Of a stretch of DNA of 37,236 nt, positions 32,118 through 37,236 are shown piece after piece; within the stretch, counting starts at the first letter, position 1; the number at the start of each line of letters is the position of its first letter. The notes beneath the pieces are model-generated. The model was not told the DNA's origin. It saw only the letters and a program-made list of their open reading frames with translations, and searched no databases. The stretch lies in assembly GCA_938023735.1 (NCBI GenBank), contig CALJDK010000088.1, forward strand, positions 1-37,236, read 5' to 3'. The DNA is from an uncultured Acidimicrobiales bacterium. GTDB taxonomy: Bacteria; Actinomycetota; Acidimicrobiia; Acidimicrobiales; SHLQ01. The translations under genes were made by a program, and so were the position numbers.

Positions 32118-32558
32118 TTAGCTCCAGACCGGGCGAATGAGTCCAACCACCGAGGTCGGGGTGACGATGATGGCTCGGCGGCGCTCGCGAACCATCGCCT
32201 CGCGAAACTCCTCCCAGTCGGGGTGCTCCTTCTTTGCGACGGCTCGGAAGGCGTCGATCAGGGTGTCCATGGCGGGCCCGTGGGTTTCGGTGGCGATGGG
32301 GCTCACCTCGGCGGTGCCATCGAAGCTGAGGTAACTGCCTTCATGTGACACGTGGTACACGACTCGTGGATCGCGCTCGATGTTGAACACTTTCGCTCGG
32401 GTGGGAAGCACCGAGAACACGATGGTGTTGCCGTCGACGGCATGGTGAACATCGGACGATTGCGGTCGCCCGTCGGCCCGCAACGTGATGATGGTGCCTT
32501 CTCGCACCTCACGAGCGAACTCGAGTCCGTCGGCCAACGCGATTGGTTTGATCTCCAT
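32118..32558 (-). CDS. PPOX-fold F420/flavin-dependent protein (Rv1155-like)
   Basis: The 146-residue protein has the small split-barrel pattern LEFAREVREGTIITLRADGRPQSSDVHHAVDGNTIVFSVLPTRAKVFNIERDPRVVYHVSHEGSYLSFDGTAEVSPI, resembling actinobacterial F420-binding PPOX proteins such as the Rv1155/FDR-B groups. EHPDWEEFREAMVRERRRAIIVTPTSVVG is the usual C-terminal end. It may reduce an unsaturated ring or imine in the pathway with F420H2. It lies between the methyltransferase-like gene (26 nt) and the MFS gene (23 nt), so it is part of the operon. The reaction is not known. Confidence 0.82.
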   Translation of the reverse strand: MEIKPIALADGLEFAREVREGTIITLRADGRPQSSDVHHAVDGNTIVFSVLPTRAKVFNIERDPRVVYHVSHEGSYLSFDGTAEVSPIATETHGPAMDTLIDAFRAVAKKEHPDWEEFREAMVRERRRAIIVTPTSVVGLIRPVWS

Positions 32559-32584
32559 CCGCTGACCCTACCGAAAGAGTTGCA

Positions 32585-33508
32585 CTAGGACTTCAAGCGT
32601 TGGAAGACCTTCTCGATGTAGGCCGGTCCGATGCCGCAGCATCCGCCAACCATGCAGGCTCCGGCCGCCGCCCAGTCGGGGACATAGTCGCCATATTGGG
32701 CTGGCGTTACGTTGTCTTCGAAGATCAGTTCGCCGTCGTGATAGCGGGCCGAGTGTGCATAGGCCCCGATGGGCCCGTCCCAAAACTTGCGAATCTCCGC
32801 CACGCCTCGTTCGGTCAGGCGGACATCGGAGTGCATGAGACAGAACGCGTCGACGTTCGCATACGTTCGTGCCACCTCGATGGCTTCGGCGATTGTTCCG
32901 CCTTCCCGGAGCTGCACGGCCGGTTCGAGTTGTTCGACCTCAAATCCTTCTTCTGGACCGATTGTCAGCCCAACCCAAACGGGCAGATCGACGGTAGACA
33001 CCGCATCGAGCGTCACCGTCATCCGAGGAATATCGACCATCATCTCCAAGCTCAATAGCTCGGCGCCAGCGTCGCGCATGATCGCCACCTGCTCGACCGT
33101 GTTGTCGTAGAGCACCGGGTGCGACGGCCGGTTGCCGGAGAAACTCCAATTGCTGACTCCCCCAGCCACCACAACATGATCGGCGCTCGGCCCGGCATCG
33201 GAACGAGCCTCGATTGCCAGCTCGATGGCCCGCCGGTTGCATTCTGCAAAGTCGTCGCGCACGCCGGCGTCGTCAAGCACATTGCGCCCCGCAGCAAACG
33301 TATTCGCTGCAATCAGGTCGGCGCCGCAAGCGATGTAGTCGGCGTGAATTCCCTTGACGATGTACGGGTGGGTAAGGGCCGCTCCCCCGCTCCAACCATT
33401 GTGAAGCAGAGGCACCCCGCGCCGAAGACACTCCGAACCCGTAGCCCCATCAATAACGACAGCCTCGCCGGCCCGAGCCCGAGCAATCAGATCGTCGTAG
33501 CGCCCCAT
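32585..33508 (-). CDS. Homocysteine S-methyltransferase-family protein
   Basis: The 307-residue barrel protein has VVIDGATGSECLRRGVPL, ADYIACGADLIAANTFAAGRNVLDDAG and the zinc Cys pair in CMVGGCCGIGPAYIEK. The third zinc Cys region, usually a GxNC block, reads AFCLMHSDVRLTERG, so zinc binding is plausible but the substrate site differs from true methionine-forming enzymes. It transfers a methyl group to a thiol in known relatives. As first gene of the kynurenine operon its role is unclear; it could demethylate an N- or S-methylated substrate. TAGGAT 6 nt before ATG 33508 makes a leaderless operon promoter. Confidence 0.85.
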   Translation of the reverse strand: MGRYDDLIARARAGEAVVIDGATGSECLRRGVPLLHNGWSGGAALTHPYIVKGIHADYIACGADLIAANTFAAGRNVLDDAGVRDDFAECNRRAIELAIEARSDAGPSADHVVVAGGVSNWSFSGNRPSHPVLYDNTVEQVAIMRDAGAELLSLEMMVDIPRMTVTLDAVSTVDLPVWVGLTIGPEEGFEVEQLEPAVQLREGGTIAEAIEVARTYANVDAFCLMHSDVRLTERGVAEIRKFWDGPIGAYAHSARYHDGELIFEDNVTPAQYGDYVPDWAAAGACMVGGCCGIGPAYIEKVFQRLKS

Positions 33509-33514
33509 GGCAAC

Positions 33515-33520
33515 ATCCTA
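33515..33520 (-). promoter_or_regulatory. Leaderless -10 of the kynurenine operon
   Basis: TAGGAT (minus strand, 33520-33515) is followed by 6 nt and then ATG 33508, the spacing seen at the other leaderless genes here. The 129-bp structured element begins 25 nt upstream, so proteins or structure acting there could control this promoter. Confidence 0.6.
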
Positions 33521-33544
33521 GGCAAACCAGTTCAGAGCAACGCC

Positions 33545-33673
33545 AAACGAAATACGGTTCCAGGAAGCCGCGCGGATTGGGCTTCGCCCAATGTGCCGGC
33601 TTCTTGAAACTCAGCCGATGGCAGAATATCGCCAGCGCCTATCCGCTGAGTTTCCAGACACCGTCTTTCGTTT
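33545..33673. repeat. 129-bp nested inverted-repeat element with predicted three-way junction
   Basis: Terminal arms of 14 bp (33545-33558 and 33660-33673) pair with one mismatch. Inside are two long hairpins. The first joins 33561-33570 to 33597-33606 (one G-U pair) and then ATTGGGC (33576-33582) to GCCCAAT (33586-33592) over a TTC loop. The second joins GAAACTCAGC (33606-33615) to GCTGAGTTTC (33645-33654), then GATGGC to GCC-T-ATC. Nearly all 129 nt can pair. It lies between the divergent kynurenine and Rieske operons. It has no coding capacity and matches no RNA family I know. Confidence 0.75.
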
Positions 33674-33746
33674 TGTACCCACTGGGCAGGTGGGAATGGC
33701 CGGGTTGAGCGTTCGTCGCTAGTTTTCGGAGCGAGGGGGAACAGTG

Positions 33747-34907
33747 ATGGCAGCTACCGACATTTTCGACCCGGCGTTGTACGTCGAGACCAGACGTCCG
33801 ATCGAGGAAGCCTCGCCGATGCCTCGCGATGTCTACTTCTCCCAAGAATGGTATGACCGCGAGGTCGAAACGATCTTCTTGAAGAAGTGGCTCGTGGCTA
33901 CCCGCGAAGAAGAAATCCCCAACCCGGGCGACTACGTGCGACTCGACATCATGGAAGAGCCACTCGTCATCATCCGCGACGACGATGGCACTATTCGAGC
34001 GCTCTCGGCATCGTGTCGCCACCGAGGCTCAGAGCTGATGGTGGGCAAGGGCAACTGCAAGAAGATCACCTGCCCGTACCATGCGTGGACCTACGCCCTC
34101 GACGGGCGTCTGCTGGCCACGCCTTCGATGCAGGACGCCCAAGAGTTCGACAAGACGCTCCACAACCTGCCGTCGGTGCGTGCCGAAACGTGGGCCGGGT
34201 TCGTGTTTATCAACTTCGACCCCGACGCAACACCGCTTCTTGAATCGCTCGGTGGATTGGTCGATCGCCTTGCCAGCTACCGCATGGAAGACATGGTGGT
34301 CACCAAGAAGTGGGAGAACCACTTCAACGCCAACTGGAAGATCTGGGTCGAGAACTCGCGTGAGGGGTACCACGTTCGTACCGTGCATCGGGAGTCCCTC
34401 GACCGCTTCTATCCCGGTGCAAAGCGCACCGCGTTCAAGGCCGGCGGCGAGACGATGGTGTACGCCATCAATAGCAGTGACAACGAAAATGGACTCTATG
34501 TACCGCGCAATCACACGCTCCCGTTTGTCGAGGGGTTGACGCCCGAAGACAACGAGTCGACCCACTTCATCATCCACTATCCCCACTTGCTGCTGAATGT
34601 GCCGCCCGACCGCATCACCTTTCATCAGTACTTCCCCGAGGGTCCCGAGTGGACCCGCATCACGTCGTGGTGCTGCTTTCCCAAATCGACGGTCGACCGC
34701 CCCGACTTCGAAACCGAGGCCGAAGAGAAGTACTACCCGTCGATGGATCTGTTCCTCGAAGAAGACAAGGGCGTGTGCGAGATCGTTCACCGCGGGCTGC
34801 GAGGTCGAATGGCGGGCTTGAGCCGGTATTCCCCCGCTGAGGAACGCACGGTTCACGAGTTCTCGAACTATGTTCTCGATCACGTCCTCGGGCCACTGGG
34901 GTCCTAA
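33747..34907 (+). CDS. Rieske non-heme iron aromatic-ring oxygenase, large subunit
   Basis: The 386-residue protein has the Rieske [2Fe-2S] ligands Cys90-His92 (SASCRHRGSEL) and Cys109-His112 (CPYHAWTY). The mononuclear iron ligands His209 and His214 lie in the ENSREGYHVRTVH block, and the acidic ligand probably lies in DKGVCEIVHRG. It is a full-length alpha subunit. No small subunit, ferredoxin or reductase gene follows, so electrons must come from elsewhere. It would hydroxylate or demethylate an aromatic or N-heterocyclic substrate. Position beside kynurenine genes points to an aminobenzoate or pyridine-type compound. GTG 33744 precedes ATG 33747; AGGGGGA supports the ATG. Confidence 0.92.
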   Translation: MAATDIFDPALYVETRRPIEEASPMPRDVYFSQEWYDREVETIFLKKWLVATREEEIPNPGDYVRLDIMEEPLVIIRDDDGTIRALSASCRHRGSELMVGKGNCKKITCPYHAWTYALDGRLLATPSMQDAQEFDKTLHNLPSVRAETWAGFVFINFDPDATPLLESLGGLVDRLASYRMEDMVVTKKWENHFNANWKIWVENSREGYHVRTVHRESLDRFYPGAKRTAFKAGGETMVYAINSSDNENGLYVPRNHTLPFVEGLTPEDNESTHFIIHYPHLLLNVPPDRITFHQYFPEGPEWTRITSWCCFPKSTVDRPDFETEAEEKYYPSMDLFLEEDKGVCEIVHRGLRGRMAGLSRYSPAEERTVHEFSNYVLDHVLGPLGS

Positions 34908-34928
34908 CACATCTGTAAGGAATTCCCT

Positions 34929-35321
34929 ATGCCCAAACGCGAAAGCATCTCGATTCCCAACGTTGGCGAGCCAGCAGATCTCCGCGCCGGGTCGCAGTGC
35001 ATCCGGGTTGGCGATCTGTTGTTCATCTCGGGACAGATCTCGATGGACAACGGGGAGCTGGTCGGCCCCAACGATCCGTTGGAGCAGTGCCGGCAGTGCC
35101 TACGCCACATCCAGAGCTACGTCGAAGCAGCGGGTGGCACGCTCGACGACGTTGTGTCGCTCGACATTTTCCTCACCGATATTCGGTACCGACCGGCAGC
35201 AGGCGAAGCGCGGGCGGAGTTCTTTAACGCCCCGGGGCCATCGGCAACTTTGGTCGGCGGTGTCGACCTGGCGTTCGAAGGGCTTTTGGTGGAGATCAGC
35301 GCACGGGCGGTGCTGTCCTGA
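34929..35321 (+). CDS. RidA/YjgF-family protein (candidate 2-aminomuconate deaminase)
   Basis: The 130-residue protein has the RidA fold markers GDLLFISGQISMDNGELVG, CRQCLRHIQSYVEAAGGTLDDVVSLDIFLTDI, PGPSATLVGGVDLAFEGLLVEISARAVL. RidA relatives hydrolyse enamines and imines, and one group (AmnD/NbaF) deaminates 2-aminomuconate, the product expected after ACMS decarboxylation and semialdehyde oxidation. The usual active-site Arg of the RidA subfamily is not evident (PSATLVGGVDL takes the place of the 'PARxxV' block), so a different or specialised activity is likely. AAGGA precedes ATG 34929 by the normal distance. It overlaps the hydrolase gene. Confidence 0.85.
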   Translation: MPKRESISIPNVGEPADLRAGSQCIRVGDLLFISGQISMDNGELVGPNDPLEQCRQCLRHIQSYVEAAGGTLDDVVSLDIFLTDIRYRPAAGEARAEFFNAPGPSATLVGGVDLAFEGLLVEISARAVLS

Positions 35322-36385
35322 GTTCGGCTGGCTGTCCGCCCGCATCAACCGGCCAGGCCCAGACGGTTCTAGGGCCGGTCGCCAGTGCCGACCTGGGCAT
35401 CACGCTTGCTCACGATCACGTGCTGATGGACGGCTCGTTTATGTACGTCGATCCGCCAGCGGCTGCCGACCAACCCCTGTCCGACGAGCAGATCACCCTC
35501 GAAAACCGCGGCTGGGTGGCGTACCACTGGACTTCGAATCACCACAACGTTCAGCTCGACTCTGAAGAGTTGGCCATTGCCGAGCTTGGGCGCTTCACCG
35601 CAGCAGGCGGGCGAACCGTGGTCGATCCCACCAACAACGGTCTTGGCCGCGATGCTGGTCCCTTGGTGCGAATCGCCGAAGCCACCGGCACCAACATCAT
35701 CATGGGTGCCGGCTACTACCTAGGCGGCACCCATCCCGAGGGCATGGCCGACCGCTCGGCCGACTCCATCACCGAAGAGATCGTTCGCGACATCACCGTT
35801 GGGGTCGATGACACCGATGTGAAGGCTGGTCTCATCGGCGAGATCGGCTGCACGTACCCGTTTCTTCCAAACGAGGAGAAGAGCTTACGAGCGGCTACCG
35901 CAGCGCAGGTTGAAACTGGGGCGCCGCTCATGGTTCACCCCGGGCGCGACCCGCAATGCCCGGTCGATATCGCCCGCATCGTCGACGAAGAAGGCGGCGA
36001 CCTTTCCCGGACCACCATTTGCCATATCGATCGCACCTGCATCGACCGTTCATGGCTTACCGACATGGTCGCCACCGGCTGCTATCTCGAGTACGACCTG
36101 TTCGGAAACGAGAGCTCCTGGTACCCGCCCAACCCAAGTGTCGATATGCCGTCTGATGCCGAACGGATGGACGTCGTGCTCTGGCACTTCGAGAACGGTT
36201 TCGAGAAGCAGATTCTGTTGTCCCACGACATCGCAACCAAACATCGCCTCCATGCCTATGGCGGGCTTGGCTATGACCACCTCATCACTAACGTGGTGCC
36301 GCGGCTCAAACAGCGGGGGCTGAGTGACTCCGACATCGATCTCCTTATCGTCGAGAATCCTGCCCGTTTGCTGGCCTTCAGCTAG
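35318..36385 (+). CDS. Phosphotriesterase-family metal-dependent hydrolase (CTG start)
   Basis: From 35318 the frame gives 355 residues. TVLGPV...LGITLAHDHVLM holds the metal-binding HxH (His32, His34); the conserved Glu is in LIGEIGCTYPF. Later ligands are in MVHPGRD, ICHIDRT and LLSHDIATK. The first in-frame ATG/GTG/TTG is GTG 35420, which would remove the HxH pair, and none occurs between 35249 and 35420. CTG at 35318 overlaps the RidA stop as CTGA, as seen for ATGA/GTGA pairs elsewhere in the window. The enzyme may be a lactonase, amidase or hydrolase of a lower-pathway intermediate; replacing the missing ACMS decarboxylase is conceivable, but phosphotriesterase-family members are not known decarboxylases. 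The MFS gene follows after 9 nt. Confidence 0.85.
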   Translation: MSSAGCPPASTGQAQTVLGPVASADLGITLAHDHVLMDGSFMYVDPPAAADQPLSDEQITLENRGWVAYHWTSNHHNVQLDSEELAIAELGRFTAAGGRTVVDPTNNGLGRDAGPLVRIAEATGTNIIMGAGYYLGGTHPEGMADRSADSITEEIVRDITVGVDDTDVKAGLIGEIGCTYPFLPNEEKSLRAATAAQVETGAPLMVHPGRDPQCPVDIARIVDEEGGDLSRTTICHIDRTCIDRSWLTDMVATGCYLEYDLFGNESSWYPPNPSVDMPSDAERMDVVLWHFENGFEKQILLSHDIATKHRLHAYGGLGYDHLITNVVPRLKQRGLSDSDIDLLIVENPARLLAFS

Positions 36386-36394
36386 GAAGGGGGC

Positions 36395-37236
36395 ATGAGT
36401 ATCCCGGCGGTGGTCCATGGTCTTGACTCGCGCCGGTCGTGGGTCGTGGTGTTCTCGGCGTTCATTTCCATGTTCACCGTCTTCGGGGTGGCGTACAGCT
36501 TCGGCGAGTTCTTCGGCCCCATGGCCGATGAGTTCGGCACCAACCGTGCCGAAACAGCGCTGTTCTTTGCCATCACGACCTTCGCGTACTTCGCGCTGGG
36601 AATTTTCAGCGGCCGGGTGGCGGACCGCATCGGGCCTCGTCCCGTGGTGATCTTCGGCGGGGTGGCCATCGTTGCCGGACTCCTCCTCACGGCCGAGGTG
36701 TCATCGATCCAACTCGGCTACCTCACCTATGGACTTGGGGTCGGCATCGGCGTCGCCTGTTGTTATGTACCGATGGTCGCCGCGGTCGGTGGATGGTTCG
36801 AAGAGCGCCGAACGCTGGCGCTCGGTCTTGCGGTGGCCGGCATCGGCTTCGGAACCCTGGTGCTCGTGCCGATCATGGAGTGGTTGATCGACGAAAACGG
36901 CTGGCGCAGCGCCTACCGGACCCTGGCTGTTGTATCGGCGGTGCTGCTTGCCGTCGCGGCCATCGGAGCGCACCGGCCGCCCGGTTCCAGCGAGCCGCCA
37001 CTGCCGCTTCGCCAGGTACTGAAGGGTCGCACCGACTTTTGGATTCTGTACGCATCCTCGTTCTTTATCGTCATCGCACTCTTCACGCCGTTTGTCTTTC
37101 TTGCTGACTACATCGACACCATTGGCTCCTCGGGTTCGGCGGCGGTGCTCCTGGGGCTCATCGGTATGACATCCATCATTGGTCGGCTTGGCTTTGGCGC
37201 TCTCGCGTCTCGAATGAGTTTGTTTCGGCTCTACCA
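36395..37236 (+). CDS. MFS transporter, monocarboxylate/OFA-like (truncated by window end)
   Basis: An open frame with no stop runs to the window edge: 280 codons beginning MSIPAVVHGLDSRRSWVVVFSAFISMFTVFGVAYSFGEFFGPMADEFG, with at least seven hydrophobic helices. FSGRVADRIGPRPVVIFGG is the loop 2-3 MFS motif, and GVGIGVACCYVPMVAAVGGWFEERRTLALGLAVAGIGFG is typical of monocarboxylate/oxalate-formate type carriers. GGAAGGGGG lies 5 nt before ATG 36395. It is co-transcribed with the hydrolase, so it probably imports the carboxylated substrate of the Rieske/RidA/hydrolase branch. About one third of the protein is beyond the window. Confidence 0.88.
   Translation, partial: MSIPAVVHGLDSRRSWVVVFSAFISMFTVFGVAYSFGEFFGPMADEFGTNRAETALFFAITTFAYFALGIFSGRVADRIGPRPVVIFGGVAIVAGLLLTAEVSSIQLGYLTYGLGVGIGVACCYVPMVAAVGGWFEERRTLALGLAVAGIGFGTLVLVPIMEWLIDENGWRSAYRTLAVVSAVLLAVAAIGAHRPPGSSEPPLPLRQVLKGRTDFWILYASSFFIVIALFTPFVFLADYIDTIGSSGSAAVLLGLIGMTSIIGRLGFGALASRMSLFRLY

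Noticed and set aside
33606-33654. TPP riboswitch, because the second hairpin contains GCCAGCG and CTGAG
   Set aside because: The order and spacing of the TPP consensus blocks are not met, and the three-way junction has different stem lengths and loops; the resemblance is short and probably chance.
33545-33673. Integron attC site
   Set aside because: Core RYYYAAC/GTTRRRY sites are absent at the ends and no integrase or cassette array is present.
34870-35565. 231-residue plus-strand ORF overlapping RidA and the hydrolase
   Set aside because: It is an out-of-frame shadow; RidA and the phosphotriesterase-family gene fit known families in the other frames.

Overview
The window looks like the chromosome of a high-GC actinobacterium, most likely a marine or environmental member of Acidimicrobiia (lineage is inferred, since there is no rRNA here). 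The reasons are two F420-type luciferase-like oxidoreductases, two PPOX-fold flavin/F420 proteins, many short-chain dehydrogenases and CoA-ester enzymes, and a recurring leaderless promoter layout (TANNNT, then 6-8 nt, then ATG/GTG) in front of at least 14 genes. There are no tRNA or rRNA genes, no CRISPR array and no recognisable transposase.

Layout. 1-690: a VapBC-type toxin-antitoxin pair with a palindromic operator. 943-1494 (minus): an AhpD/carboxymuconolactone-decarboxylase-like gene with an in-frame TGA exactly where the second Cys of its CxxC motif belongs. A hairpin closely resembling a bacterial SECIS follows, so this is a strong selenoprotein candidate. 1603-5826: an F420 oxidoreductase, a serine hydrolase, an NTF2-like protein divergent from a MarR regulator with an operator array, and a CmcJ/NvfI-like protein. 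5882-9591 (minus): a secreted discoidin-like protein, an ECF sigma factor and an overlapping membrane-anchored anti-sigma-like protein with a long poly-Thr stalk. 9717-23611: single genes and pairs of general catabolism (TSUP permease, SDRs, CaiB CoA-transferase, amidohydrolase, thiolase, second F420 oxidoreductase, quinone oxidoreductase, cupin, PPOX protein, epimerase, MocR-type regulator, TauD dioxygenase, enoyl-CoA hydratase).

23648-33508 (minus) is one long presumptive operon, read from 33508 downwards: homocysteine-methyltransferase-like protein, PPOX protein, MFS transporter, 3-hydroxyanthranilate dioxygenase, kynureninase, kynurenine 3-monooxygenase, tryptophan 2,3-dioxygenase, aldehyde dehydrogenase, DapA-like aldolase, aspartate-dehydrogenase-like protein. 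Divergent from it, 33747-37236 (plus) encodes a Rieske oxygenase, a RidA-family protein, a phosphotriesterase-family hydrolase (apparently with a CTG start overlapping the ridA stop) and a second MFS transporter cut by the window end. Together they look like a tryptophan/kynurenine catabolic locus. The core from tryptophan to aminocarboxymuconate semialdehyde is complete except for formamidase. The usual ACMS decarboxylase is absent from the cluster, and the flanking enzymes suggest a non-standard lower branch. A 129-bp element with a three-way-junction fold lies between the two divergent operons.

Most notable points: the candidate selenocysteine codon with its SECIS-like hairpin, the 129-bp structured element, the non-canonical lower branch of the kynurenine locus, and the CTG start.
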